DNA of 64,000 nt from assembly GCA_947570215.1 (NCBI GenBank), contig CANOTO010000005.1, positions 1-64,000 on the forward strand, written 5' to 3'. Under the pieces are notes generated by a model. The model was not told where the DNA came from and ran no database searches. It worked only from the letters and a program-made list of their open reading frames with translations. Of the stretch, positions 1-8,687 are shown piece by piece (position 1 is the stretch's first letter; the number at the start of each line of letters is the position of its first letter). This stretch comes from an uncultured Clostridia bacterium (GTDB lineage: Bacteria > Bacillota > Clostridia > Christensenellales > CAG-314). The position numbers were made by a program, and so were the translations under genes.

Positions 1-45
1 AAATATATACAGAAGAAAAAAAACGAAAAAGGGGCGAATATTTAT

Positions 46-74
46 TTGACATTTGGTACATATAGTGATATATT
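46..74 (+). promoter_or_regulatory. SigA promoter of the hrcA operon
   Basis: A perfect -35 TTGACA (46-51), a 17-base spacer and -10 TATATT (69-74) are visible. The predicted transcription start near 81 lies just ahead of the CIRCE operator, so bound HrcA would block initiation or escape. Confidence 0.88.
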
Positions 75-85
75 GGTACCAGTTG

Positions 86-112
86 TTAGCAATCGCTTAG
101 TGTGAGTGCTAA
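86..112 (+). promoter_or_regulatory. CIRCE operator (HrcA binding site)
   Basis: The inverted repeat TTAGCAATC-N9-GAGTGCTAA matches the CIRCE consensus TTAGCACTC-N9-GAGTGCTAA with one mismatch in the left arm. It sits directly downstream of the promoter and upstream of hrcA, the standard autoregulatory arrangement in Firmicutes. Confidence 0.95.
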
Positions 113-146
113 CACTCGGCAAAAAAATGTGACAGGAAGCGCGACA

Positions 147-1175
147 ATGTTATCCGACAGAAAGAAAAAAATACTGTGCGCGGTAGTGGACGGTTATATC
201 GACAGGGCGTCGCCCATTTCCAGTAAGGAGATTCAGGAAGAATACCTTACAGAATGTTCTTCCGCAACTATCCGCAACGAATTGTCTGCGTTGGAAAGTA
301 TGGGTTACTTGTTTCAGCCGCACGTGTCCGCAGGACGTATCCCGTCGGAAAAGGCGTTTCGTTTTTATGTCAACGAGTTGGCGTACGACAGCAATCTTAC
401 GCCCGCCGAAGCGGAGCGTATTGAAAAGCATTTCAGCCGTAAAATCGCAGGCATAGAAGACGTTATGACGGAAGTTACACGCATTCTTTCGGATATAACC
501 GACTACACGGCGGTGGTTGTCAAGGAAGACATGTCCGATACCATTACGGCAATCAAACTGTTGGATTTGTCAAATGGAAAAATGTTGGTGGTAATCGTAA
601 CCGATTCGCGCGTGTTGAAAGACGGTATGTTAGACATCCCCGACGATTTTACGCCGCATATGATGGCGCAGGCGGAGCGTTGGCTTAACAAGCTTTTCAT
701 AGGTAAGCATGTTTCTGAATTTATGAATTTTAACTATCCTTTCGCGTTGATAAACGACGAGTTCTCACAGTTTAACGCGCTGTTCAAAAAGATTATCGAC
801 GTATTGAAAAAGCAGTCTCTTATGAACGGCATGGATGTGGAAACCTACGGCGAAAGCAATATCTTGCGGCACAGCGAATATGCTAATGCCGTTTCGGCTC
901 GGCAATTTCTCGCCGCAGTGGAAAACAAAGACAAAATTGCCGAAATGTTTACTTACGACGGCGGTGAAGAAGGCAGCGTAACGATAAAAATCGGAGCGCC
1001 GGATAACGCTCCGGAAGGCTGTTCTGTTGTGTCTACGCGAGTCAACTTGGGCGAAAATGTCAGCGGTTCCATAGGCGTTATCGGTCCCGTGCGAATGAAT
1101 TACAAAAAAGTTCTGTCCGTTTTGGATAAGATAAGCGAAATAATTATCGACCTTATAGGCAGACAAGGAGATTAG
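147..1175 (+). CDS. hrcA: Heat-inducible transcription repressor HrcA
   Basis: HrcA represses class I heat-shock operons by binding CIRCE and is kept active by GroEL in the known systems. The 342-residue product has the family length. It opens with the typical MLSDRKKKIL segment, has the winged-helix recognition motif SSATIRNEL and the family signature AGRIPSEKAFRFYV. A longer reading frame begins at a GTG at 102, but that codon lies inside the CIRCE operator and adds 15 residues absent from the family, so ATG 147 (AGGAAG upstream) is preferred. It is first gene of hrcA-grpE-dnaK-dnaJ, and its stop codon directly abuts the grpE start. Confidence 0.95.
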   Translation: MLSDRKKKILCAVVDGYIDRASPISSKEIQEEYLTECSSATIRNELSALESMGYLFQPHVSAGRIPSEKAFRFYVNELAYDSNLTPAEAERIEKHFSRKIAGIEDVMTEVTRILSDITDYTAVVVKEDMSDTITAIKLLDLSNGKMLVVIVTDSRVLKDGMLDIPDDFTPHMMAQAERWLNKLFIGKHVSEFMNFNYPFALINDEFSQFNALFKKIIDVLKKQSLMNGMDVETYGESNILRHSEYANAVSARQFLAAVENKDKIAEMFTYDGGEEGSVTIKIGAPDNAPEGCSVVSTRVNLGENVSGSIGVIGPVRMNYKKVLSVLDKISEIIIDLIGRQGD

Positions 1176-1766
1176 ATGAAAAAGGAAGTAAACAAGGAAA
1201 CAAAACGGGTTACGGAAAGTGCCGAAACGTTACAGCCGACGGAATTGGAGCAGGCGTTGACCGAAGAAAACGAGAAGCTGATTGCCGAAAACGAAAGGCT
1301 TGCGGAAGAAAATAAAAAGCTGCAAAAAACATGCAACCGTTTGCAGAGCTCGGCGGACAAATCCGATTCCTATCTCAATCAGCTTGTCGCAATGAAAAGC
1401 GATTTCGAAAGCTACAAACGCCGTATGAAGTTTAACGCCGAACAGGCCAAGAACGACGGCGTATCGGCAGTCGTAATCAAGCTTATAAGCATATGCGATA
1501 ACTTCGAGCTTGCCGCAAAGCATTTGGACGGCGACAACCTTAAAGCGTTTCAAATGATAGAAGCTCAATTCAAGCAAACCTTAACGGATTTCGGAGTTTC
1601 TGCTATGGACGTAGTGGGGCAGCCCTTCGATCCGCTCAAAATGAACGCATTGTCCAAGATGGACTACGGCGAAGACAAAAAGGACTTGGTCGTAGAAGTG
1701 TACAAAAACGGCTACGAGTTAGGCGACAAAGTATTGCGGTACGCCGAGGTTATAGTGGGAGCGTGA
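1176..1766 (+). CDS. grpE: Nucleotide exchange factor GrpE
   Basis: GrpE releases ADP from DnaK and resets the chaperone cycle in the cytoplasm. The 196-residue protein has a Glu/Lys-rich N-terminal coiled coil (about residues 25-60), a long dimerising helix around FESYKRRM, and the C-terminal beta domain running from GQPFDP to the end with VVEVYKNGYELGDKVLR. The usual HEAV motif after FDP is replaced by a diverged stretch, which is common in Clostridia. The start codon follows the hrcA stop with no gap, and AAGGAG at 1165-1170 is the ribosome binding site, implying coupled translation. Confidence 0.95.
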   Translation: MKKEVNKETKRVTESAETLQPTELEQALTEENEKLIAENERLAEENKKLQKTCNRLQSSADKSDSYLNQLVAMKSDFESYKRRMKFNAEQAKNDGVSAVVIKLISICDNFELAAKHLDGDNLKAFQMIEAQFKQTLTDFGVSAMDVVGQPFDPLKMNALSKMDYGEDKKDLVVEVYKNGYELGDKVLRYAEVIVGA

Positions 1767-1858
1767 CTGTTCGTTAACTCGTCTGCGGATTCAAATAAAT
1801 ATTTCCGCTTGTAAAGCGAAAAAATATAAAAGGTAACTAATCAAAAAGGAGATATATT

Positions 1859-3676
1859 ATGGGAAAAATTATAGGTATAGACCTTGGAACTACTAACAGC
1901 TGCGTAGCGGTATTGGAAGGCGGCGAACCCGTCGTAATCGCCAACGCGGAAGGCAACAGAACTACCCCTTCGGTGGTAGGCTTTACAAAGGACGGCGAAC
2001 GTCTTGTAGGACAGGTAGCTAAACGTCAAGCGGTGGTAAACGCCGATAAGACGGTATTGTCCATCAAGCGCGAAATGGGCAGCAATTATACGGTTGATAT
2101 CGACGGTAAGAAGTATTCTCCGCAGGAAATTTCCGCTATTATTCTGTCTAAATTGAAGGCTGATGCCGAGGCGTATTTGGGCGAAAAGGTTTCGCAGGCG
2201 GTTATCACCGTTCCCGCGTATTTCTCCGACGCGCAACGTCAGGCAACAAAGGACGCGGGCAAAATCGCCGGTTTGGATGTTTTGCGTATAATTAACGAGC
2301 CCACTGCGGCGGCGCTGGCTTACGGACTGGACAAGGGCGAAAACAAAAATCAGAAAATACTTATTTACGATCTTGGCGGCGGCACGTTCGACGTTTCCAT
2401 TTTGGAAATCGGCGACGGCGTATTCGAAGTGTTGGCAACCAACGGGAACAACCGTTTAGGCGGCGACGACGTAGACAAGATTGTTATGGACTATATTATC
2501 GCGGAGTTCAAAAAGAGCAGCGGTATCGATTTGTCTAACGACAAGCAGGCTTTGCAAAGATTGAAGGAAGCCGCCGAAAAGGCCAAAATCGAGCTTTCCG
2601 CCACGCTTAAAACCACCGTTTCGTTACCGTTTATCACAGCGGACGCAACGGGTCCCAAGCACTTGGAAGTGGAAATTACCCGCGCCAAGTTCGAAAGCCT
2701 TATCGACGGGCTTATCAAGAAGACAATCGAGCCTATGAAGAAGGCTATGACGGACGCAGGCGTTACCAATAACGACCTTAACCGCGTAATTTTGGTTGGC
2801 GGCTCCACGCGTATTCCCGCCGTTGTGGAAGCGGTTAAGAATTTCAGCGGAAAAGAGCCTTACAAGGGTATCAATCCCGACGAATGCGTAGCGGTTGGCG
2901 CGGCGATTCAAGGCGGCGTTTTGGGCGGCGAAGTCAAGGACGTACTGCTTTTGGATGTTACCCCGTTGTCGTTGGGTATCGAAGTTTTGGGCGGCGTTAT
3001 GGCTAAGCTTATCGAACGCAACACAACCATCCCTACAAGCAAGTCGCAGGTGTTCTCTACCGCTGCGGATAACCAAACCAGCGTGGATATTCACGTGCTG
3101 CAGGGCGAACGCGAAATGGCGGCGGATAACAAAACTCTCGGTCGGTTCCAATTGACGGGTATTGCTCCCGCACCGCGCGGAATTCCGCAAATCGAAGTCA
3201 AGTTCGATATCGACGCCAACGGTATAGTTCACGTTACCGCTAAGGATCTCGGCACGCAAAAGGAACAGTCGGTTACCATTACGTCGTCCACCAACCTCTC
3301 GGATGCGGATATCGACAAGGCTGTAAAGGACGCGGAAAAGTACGCCGAAGAAGACAAAAAACGTCGCGAACAGGTGGAGGCTCGCAACGGACTGGATCAG
3401 ATGGTTCTGTCTTTGGAACAGTTCATTCGCGAAAGCGGCGACAAGTTAGACGCTGCGGACAAAGAGCACCTTGAAGAAGACATCAAAAAGGGCAAGGAAA
3501 TGCTGGAAAAGGACGGAGCAACTACGGAAGAATTCAAGGCTGAAACGGACAGAATCGCTCAAAGCTCCGCCGCTATATTCCAAAAGTTCTATCAAGCCGC
3601 TCAGCAATCTCAGCAAGGCGCGCAGCAGCAGGACGGAAGCGAAGTAAAATACGATGTTCACGACGAAGAAAAATAG
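1859..3676 (+). CDS. dnaK: Chaperone protein DnaK (Hsp70)
   Basis: DnaK is the ATP-dependent Hsp70 that binds exposed hydrophobic peptides. The 605 residues carry the phosphate-1 motif [13 protein letters not shown] near the N-terminus, the phosphate-2 motif [11 protein letters not shown], the adenosine motif [10 protein letters not shown] and the interdomain linker [15 protein letters not shown], followed by the beta-sandwich and helical lid. It lacks the roughly 23-residue N-terminal insertion of Gram-negative DnaK, consistent with Firmicutes. The tail is Gln-rich and ends DVHDEEK. AAGGAG lies 8 bases before the start. The 92-base gap after grpE holds a small AT-flanked hairpin (about 1800-1830). 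Confidence 0.97.
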   Translation: MGKIIGIDLGTTNSCVAVLEGGEPVVIANAEGNRTTPSVVGFTKDGERLVGQVAKRQAVVNADKTVLSIKREMGSNYTVDIDGKKYSPQEISAIILSKLKADAEAYLGEKVSQAVITVPAYFSDAQRQATKDAGKIAGLDVLRIINEPTAAALAYGLDKGENKNQKILIYDLGGGTFDVSILEIGDGVFEVLATNGNNRLGGDDVDKIVMDYIIAEFKKSSGIDLSNDKQALQRLKEAAEKAKIELSATLKTTVSLPFITADATGPKHLEVEITRAKFESLIDGLIKKTIEPMKKAMTDAGVTNNDLNRVILVGGSTRIPAVVEAVKNFSGKEPYKGINPDECVAVGAAIQGGVLGGEVKDVLLLDVTPLSLGIEVLGGVMAKLIERNTTIPTSKSQVFSTAADNQTSVDIHVLQGEREMAADNKTLGRFQLTGIAPAPRGIPQIEVKFDIDANGIVHVTAKDLGTQKEQSVTITSSTNLSDADIDKAVKDAEKYAEEDKKRREQVEARNGLDQMVLSLEQFIRESGDKLDAADKEHLEEDIKKGKEMLEKDGATTEEFKAETDRIAQSSAAIFQKFYQAAQQSQQGAQQQDGSEVKYDVHDEEK

Positions 3677-3776
3677 CCTGATACGCAGTCTTTTGCAATA
3701 AGCGTCGTCTATTACCGTACAAGCGCTGGCGACGTAAGGCAAAATTCGTTGTAAAGTAAAATTATTAAGCGATTGT

Positions 3777-3812
3777 AACGCAAAGTCTTGCAATTATGCA
3801 AGACTTTGCGTT
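3777..3812 (+). promoter_or_regulatory. Perfect 16-bp hairpin between dnaK and dnaJ
   Basis: Arms 3777-3792 and 3797-3812 (AACGCAAAGTCTTGCA and its exact complement) flank a 4-base loop. No T-tract follows, so it is a poor intrinsic terminator. Its position 18 bases before dnaJ suggests an mRNA stability or processing element that sets the DnaK:DnaJ ratio (inference). Confidence 0.7.
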
Positions 3813-3830
3813 GGCAGTTAAGGGGATAAA

Positions 3831-4973
3831 ATGCCACAAAAAGATTATTACAAAATTCTCGGCGTAGACAAAAACGCGTCGCAGGATCAGATTAAATCGG
3901 CGTACCGCAAAATGGCTAAGCAGTACCATCCCGACCTACATCCGGGCGATAATGCCGCGGCGGAAAAGTTTAAGGAAGTAAACGAAGCGTATTCCGTAGT
4001 GGGCGATCCCGATAAACGCGGCAAGTACGACCGCGGCGAAATGGATATGGACGGTGCCGGCGGTTTCAACCCGTTCGGCGGCGGAGGCGGATTTTCTGCG
4101 AGCGGCTTTGACGATATATTCGATATGTTCTCGGGCGCCTTCGGCTTCGGCGGCGGGCAAACGCGTAGAAGAAGCGCGGCTTCGTCCGTCGGCAACGATA
4201 TAACATACACCGTGGAGTTAACTTTTATGGAGTCGATTCTCGGTTGTAAAAAGCCTATTACATTTACTCGCGTGGAACGCTGTCCCAGCTGCGGCGGATC
4301 GGGCGCGAAGGACGACAGCAGCCTTAAAACGTGCGATAAGTGCGGCGGCAGCGGTCAGGTAAGACAGGTTCACAACACGATTTTCGGCCAGCAGATTACG
4401 GTCGGTCCCTGCGATAAGTGCGGCGGCAGCGGCAAGATAGTTACGGATACCTGCAAGTCTTGCGGCGGCAAGGGCGTCGTCAAAAAGAACAAGGTTATAA
4501 ACGTTTCCATACCCGCAGGGGTAGAACACGGCGCGGTCTTGCAGCTTGCAGGTGAAGGCAACGCGCCCAAGGGCAAGGGGGGACGCTGCGGTAATTTGCT
4601 TTTGGTAATGTCTGTCAAGCCCAGTAAACTGTTCAAACGCGACAATTACGACTTGCGCGTAACCGTTCCCGTAAGCTTTTTAACGGCAGCCTGCGGCGGC
4701 GAAATAGAAATCCCTTCCCCCGACGGCGTGTTTATACATAAGTTGGCGGAGGGCACGGCAAACGGTGAAACTCTGCGTTTCCGAGGAAGGGGTATACGCA
4801 CCGCGCGAGGAATAACGGGCGATTTGTATGCGACTGTAAGCGTCGAAGTGCCTAAAGGAATAACGCGTTCTCAGCGCAGGGCTTTGGAAGATTTCGAGCG
4901 CGACTGCTCTATAAAGAACTACTCTAAAAAGAAGGAATATCTCGACGAACTGTCAAAGCTGTACCAAAAGTAA
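3831..4973 (+). CDS. dnaJ: Chaperone protein DnaJ (Hsp40)
   Basis: DnaJ delivers unfolded substrates to DnaK and stimulates its ATPase. The 380 residues show the J domain with HPD at 33-35, a Gly/Phe-rich linker (about 70-115), and a zinc-binding domain with all four CxxCxGxG repeats (CPSCGGSG, CDKCGGSG twice, CKSCGGKG, about 145-215). The C-terminal substrate-binding domain follows. This is a complete type I DnaJ. AAGGGG precedes the ATG. It is last in the chaperone operon, ahead of tandem terminator hairpins. Confidence 0.96.
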   Translation: MPQKDYYKILGVDKNASQDQIKSAYRKMAKQYHPDLHPGDNAAAEKFKEVNEAYSVVGDPDKRGKYDRGEMDMDGAGGFNPFGGGGGFSASGFDDIFDMFSGAFGFGGGQTRRRSAASSVGNDITYTVELTFMESILGCKKPITFTRVERCPSCGGSGAKDDSSLKTCDKCGGSGQVRQVHNTIFGQQITVGPCDKCGGSGKIVTDTCKSCGGKGVVKKNKVINVSIPAGVEHGAVLQLAGEGNAPKGKGGRCGNLLLVMSVKPSKLFKRDNYDLRVTVPVSFLTAACGGEIEIPSPDGVFIHKLAEGTANGETLRFRGRGIRTARGITGDLYATVSVEVPKGITRSQRRALEDFERDCSIKNYSKKKEYLDELSKLYQK

Positions 4974-5063
4974 TCTGTCGGTTTTCGTCATATGCTATCA
5001 AAAACGTAGCAACGTGTCAATTGCAAGGCGTTACGGTAACATAAGCAATACCGAAATAATAAT

Positions 5064-5135
5064 ATACGGGCGAGCCGCATTTTTACGGCTCGCCCGTATG
5101 CATTTACGTACGGTTTGCGGCTGAAAACCGTACGT
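5064..5135 (+). terminator. Tandem hairpins ending the dnaK operon
   Basis: The first hairpin pairs 5064-5077 with 5086-5099 (14 perfect bp, ATACGGGCGAGCCG). The second pairs 5106-5116 with 5125-5135 (ACGTACGGTTT) and is followed by TCTTT. Together they close the chaperone transcription unit. The rest of the gap 4974-5411 holds only AT-rich sequence and the direct repeats listed separately. Confidence 0.75.
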
Positions 5136-5335
5136 TCTTTATACGGAAAAAGCTTGTATTGTCCAACAATCCGAAAATGGTTTTTTGTGGACGCAAATGG
5201 ACGTATAGTGGTATAGTAGAAGCGCTAAAATGCCTTGCAGTGGTTATTTTTCCCTAAATTCTCATATTTCATGCGATTGCTTAATTTTAATGTGTTGTTT
5301 ATTCGTTAATATAAGTTAACTAATTATAGTTGTAA

Positions 5336-5378
5336 TCGATATAATTATTAGAATTGGCTCGATAAATAATAGATTGGC
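5336..5378 (+). repeat. Imperfect tandem direct repeat upstream of the peptidase gene
   Basis: Two adjacent copies, 5336-5358 and 5359-5378, both begin TCGATA and end TTGGC with AT-rich middles. They lie 34 bases before the start codon at 5412. A regulator-binding pair is possible, but no known operator is recognised. Confidence 0.5.
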
Positions 5379-5411
5379 TAATTCAGTATTAATACATGGG
5401 GGGGGGAGAAT

Positions 5412-6617
5412 ATGGGAAAAAGTAAGAAACTATGTGTATTATGCAGCGTTTGCGCAGTACTTTTGGTATTTATTTGTGCGCCGCTTGCGGCTTTTGCGCA
5501 AAGCAAATCGGTTGTAAACGAAGATTTGCGTATTGCCGAAAATATTATAACTCAAATGGCTGAAACGGAAAAACTTTCAATGAATAACGCCGACTACATA
5601 GTAAAGGACGTTTATTATTCCAATGAACAATGGGCGGGATACGTTATAGATTTCACTGTTGACAAACTGAATGGTTACGCCATATTTTTCAAAATGGAGA
5701 ATAATCTAACATTGGTAGAAGTAAGCTTTCAACGTCCTTCCGCATATATAAATAGGGAAGGACAATTTATTTATCCGTCTTTGGGATATTATTATACAAA
5801 GATTGACGGTAAATACTACGATGCTGAAACTATGGCAGATGTAAACTTCCAGCCCACCGACGAGCCTACATTTTTCGCGGCATGCGGTAAGTCGGATTTT
5901 GATATAGTAAACAAAACAACAAAATACATTCGCAGCTACAAAATATCTAACGACTTGACAGACTTTTACGATTATTATCATGACGGATTAGGTTCGGGTA
6001 AAAACAATTGCGCAAATGTGGCGGGAGTAATCGCATTAAATTATTGGAATAAATATTTTAACAACGATTTGTTAAAACTCAGTTTGGACAGACTGGATAG
6101 TAAAGGTAATATCGATTGGCAAGACGCTAATAAAACGGCGGGTCATTATATGTCGATTTTCTATGATTATATGAAAACAAATTGGTTTTTGGGAATCGGC
6201 GGTACCCTTCCGAATAATTGCTATAACGGCTTTGAACGCTTAATAAAAGAAAACGGATATAAGGTGGAACGAAAAACAGACTTGACTTATCCTGAAATGC
6301 GAGATAAAATAGACGCAGGAATTCCCGTTTTTATTACGTCTAAGGATTATTATTTCACAAGCTCGAGTACGCTTCCCGCCGTTCAGGATAAAGAAGGCAA
6401 TTATGATACTACTATAACGTACGAGCATCACAAAGGACTTAGCGGTGCGCATACTTTTGTCGGATACGGATACGTTACCATGAGTTATTACATTACAAGC
6501 GGCACGGTATCGATAAGTTCTTTTCTTCATGTGGCCGACGGATGGGGCGCAAGCCGATATTTCAATGTTGGATTAAGCAAAATCACAAGTTCTGCTGCAA
6601 TAGAGGTATATAAATGA
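5412..6617 (+). CDS. Secreted papain-like (C39/C10-type fold) cysteine peptidase, putative
   Basis: The 401-residue product has a clear signal peptide with a likely cut after AFA (residue 29), a propeptide-like region (about 30-180), and a C-terminal domain with a papain-fold catalytic pattern: Cys200 in KNNCANVAGVIALNYW, His347 in GAHTFVGYGY and Asp376 in VADGWG. A secreted protease is inferred; the exact family is not certain. It uses a nine-G tract (5398-5406) as its ribosome binding region. The stop overlaps the next start by ATGA. Base composition is visibly richer in A+T than the flanking dnaJ and prmA genes, suggesting acquisition of this pair. Confidence 0.65.
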   Translation: MGKSKKLCVLCSVCAVLLVFICAPLAAFAQSKSVVNEDLRIAENIITQMAETEKLSMNNADYIVKDVYYSNEQWAGYVIDFTVDKLNGYAIFFKMENNLTLVEVSFQRPSAYINREGQFIYPSLGYYYTKIDGKYYDAETMADVNFQPTDEPTFFAACGKSDFDIVNKTTKYIRSYKISNDLTDFYDYYHDGLGSGKNNCANVAGVIALNYWNKYFNNDLLKLSLDRLDSKGNIDWQDANKTAGHYMSIFYDYMKTNWFLGIGGTLPNNCYNGFERLIKENGYKVERKTDLTYPEMRDKIDAGIPVFITSKDYYFTSSSTLPAVQDKEGNYDTTITYEHHKGLSGAHTFVGYGYVTMSYYITSGTVSISSFLHVADGWGASRYFNVGLSKITSSAAIEVYK

Positions 6618-7219
6618 TGAATATTAAAATGAAAAAAACATTGACAATAGCAATGATTTGTGCGGCAATAGTAATCTGTCTTATAGTGGCTGCAATATGT
6701 ATCTGGGTATATGTCGTACTTCCCATTGGCGAAAAATACCGAAGCGACGGGGCTGTCGAATTGGCTTTGGATTATTACGAATTCGACGAAGTGCTTTTTG
6801 TATCGTGGGTATCGAGACTCAATAATTTGATTGTGGATAATAAAAGATTGGTAGACGGAGTTTACTCATTTTATGATGAGTTTTCTGATTATTATTATTA
6901 CGTTTTGGGATTAAAAGAAGGCGAAGAAGTCGCCGTACTGGTTCCGCGGCTGAGAGCGGAGAAGCACTGTAAAACAGATTGGATATTCGACGTGTCTTTT
7001 TGTGAGATATCGGAAAAGTTGAACAATAAAAAAACAGGGAGTGAATTCGCATCTAAATATGATAATATAATCATCAAAAACCAACTTTGGGATATCGAAA
7101 CCGTCATTCCCGATTTTAACGCTTACAATCCGGATATTTGCTGCGCTTTGATTTGCGGCGACAACGCCGTCATTCAAGTAAACGGAGAAGCTGTCGTTAT
7201 CGGTATAAATAACAAATAA
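6614..7219 (+). CDS. Membrane-anchored protein of unknown function, partner of the upstream peptidase
   Basis: The 201-residue product has one N-terminal transmembrane helix (about residues 9-36) and a soluble, acidic and Tyr-rich remainder, probably outside the cell. No family is recognised. It overlaps the peptidase gene by four bases (ATGA) and shares its AT-rich composition, so the two are co-translated. A role as inhibitor, immunity factor or anchor for the peptidase is a guess from position only. Confidence 0.6.
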   Translation: MMNIKMKKTLTIAMICAAIVICLIVAAICIWVYVVLPIGEKYRSDGAVELALDYYEFDEVLFVSWVSRLNNLIVDNKRLVDGVYSFYDEFSDYYYYVLGLKEGEEVAVLVPRLRAEKHCKTDWIFDVSFCEISEKLNNKKTGSEFASKYDNIIIKNQLWDIETVIPDFNAYNPDICCALICGDNAVIQVNGEAVVIGINNK

Positions 7220-7242
7220 TCATAACTCTGCTAAATTATTTT

Positions 7243-7272
7243 GGGCGATTGGTGAATGTTCGTCAAGCGCCC
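7243..7272 (+). terminator. Weak terminator after the peptidase pair
   Basis: GGGCG (7243-7247) pairs with CGCCC (7268-7272), extended by TTG/CAA, and is followed by TTATCTTTT. Confidence 0.45.
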
Positions 7273-7358
7273 TTATCTTTTAACCGATGTTTCACGTAGT
7301 TCCACATTTGCGAAAAAATATATACAAATTTATTTTTTGAAAAATATCCTTTTGTCGC

Positions 7359-7387
7359 TTTACAAATAGTTGTCTCCGTGCTAATCT
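7359..7387 (+). promoter_or_regulatory. Promoter of the padR-prmA-mtaB unit
   Basis: TTTACA (7359-7364), a 17-base spacer and TAATCT (7382-7387) precede the regulator gene by about 30 bases. The small imperfect palindrome between it and the gene could be an autoregulatory site. Confidence 0.5.
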
Positions 7388-7417
7388 ATATGATAGACAT
7401 AGTATGGAGAACCAAAG

Positions 7418-7741
7418 ATGAAAGTAATTTCCAGCGACCTACTTAGGGGTCACATCGACACGTTTGTGTTATCCGCGCTTTTAAGCGGAACAAAATACGG
7501 CAACGAGATTCGTAAATTTATAACAAAGAAGACGAACAACCTGTACGTGCCTAACGAGCAGAGCCTTTATTCGGCGTATCACCGCTTGGAAGATATGGAG
7601 TGCATCAAGGGTATTTGGGGCGAGAACGTCGGCGCAACCCGTAAGTATTATACTATTACGGAGAAGGGGCGCGAGCTTTACGAAATAAACAAGCGCGAGT
7701 GGGAAAACGCCAAAGTTTTGATAGACATTCTTATTAAGTAA
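7418..7741 (+). CDS. PadR family transcriptional regulator
   Basis: The 107-residue protein is an almost complete PadR winged-helix domain. It opens with SSDLLRGHIDTFVLSALL, continues with YGNEIRKFI, the LYSAYHRLE recognition region and the wing GATRKYYTITEKG. PadR proteins are usually ligand-responsive repressors that act on neighbouring genes. No typical partner (DUF1700 or transporter) follows; prmA comes next after 34 bases. GGAG upstream gives the ribosome site. Target unknown; autoregulation is likely from family behaviour. Confidence 0.88.
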   Translation: MKVISSDLLRGHIDTFVLSALLSGTKYGNEIRKFITKKTNNLYVPNEQSLYSAYHRLEDMECIKGIWGENVGATRKYYTITEKGRELYEINKREWENAKVLIDILIK

Positions 7742-7775
7742 GAGTGTCTTGTTTTTCGTTAGGTAAGGAGTTACT

Positions 7776-8687
7776 ATGATTTATTCGGAAATTTCAGTCA
7801 AAACCACTTCCGAAGCGTCGGAAGTGGTTGCATATTTCCTGCAAGAAGTATGTATGGACGGAATAAGTATATACGACAGAAACGATTTGTACGCCGACGC
7901 TTCGTGGGACTACAAGGACGACTCGGCAGAATCGAATTATGTCGACGAAGTAGTGGTCAAGGGCTATTGCGCAGTATCCGATACGGAAACCGCCGTAGCT
8001 TTTTTGCGCGGCAAGCTGGCCGCTCTTTCCGACGCAGGCAGTCTTACCGTTACGGTAAGCTCGGTGGACGGCGACATGTGGGTGGCTAAATTCAGGGAAA
8101 CTTTCCGTCCCATCGAAACGGACAAGATAGTCATCTGTCCCGAGTGGCAAACCTGCAAAACGGATAAGCTCGTGCTGTTATTGGATACGGGCGTGGCTTT
8201 CGGCACGGGTCAGCACGAAACCACTTCTATGTGTTTGCAGCTTGCCGAACAATTGAATTTGTCGGATAAGCGCGTATTGGACGTCGGCTGCGGCAGCGGA
8301 ATATTGGGTTTGTCCGCGCTGCTTATGGGGGCGAAACGCGCCGAGCTTGTAGATATAGACGAGCAGGCAACCGCAGTGGCGCGCCATAACGCCGCAATAA
8401 ACGGTTTGACGGATAAATGCGCAATTAAAACTGGCAACCTTACAGAGCAAACGGACGGCAAGTTCGACGTAATATTCGCTAATCTTACGGCGGATATTCT
8501 TGCGTTGCTGCATAACGACATCGCAAGCGTAATAACGGCGTATTCGGTCGTCGTTTTATCTGGTATTTTGGACGTAAAGCTCCAATATGTCACCGAGCTT
8601 TATTCGGATATTTTCGACGTTGCCGAAGTAAAATCGCAGGGCGAATGGCGCGCGCTGCTGTTAAAGGCAAAAGGACGTACAAAATGA
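7776..8687 (+). CDS. prmA: Ribosomal protein L11 methyltransferase PrmA
   Basis: PrmA methylates ribosomal protein L11 using S-adenosylmethionine. The 303 residues show the family motif DTGVAFGTGQHETTSMCL, the SAM-binding loop VLDVGCGSGILG and the FANLTADIL motif of the active site. In Firmicutes prmA normally lies just after dnaJ, often with rsmE; here a peptidase cassette and padR lie between and rsmE is absent. The start has GTAAGGAG upstream. The last codons overlap mtaB by ATGA, indicating translational coupling. Confidence 0.94.
   Translation: MIYSEISVKTTSEASEVVAYFLQEVCMDGISIYDRNDLYADASWDYKDDSAESNYVDEVVVKGYCAVSDTETAVAFLRGKLAALSDAGSLTVTVSSVDGDMWVAKFRETFRPIETDKIVICPEWQTCKTDKLVLLLDTGVAFGTGQHETTSMCLQLAEQLNLSDKRVLDVGCGSGILGLSALLMGAKRAELVDIDEQATAVARHNAAINGLTDKCAIKTGNLTEQTDGKFDVIFANLTADILALLHNDIASVITAYSVVVLSGILDVKLQYVTELYSDIFDVAEVKSQGEWRALLLKAKGRTK

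Noticed and set aside
102..146. GTG start at 102 for hrcA
   Set aside because: It lies inside the CIRCE operator and adds residues not found in HrcA proteins; ATG 147 has the family N-terminus and an AGGAAG site.
2624..3259. Long minus-strand frame inside dnaK
   Set aside because: It is the antisense shadow of a highly conserved coding region with biased codon use; no start signals or family features.
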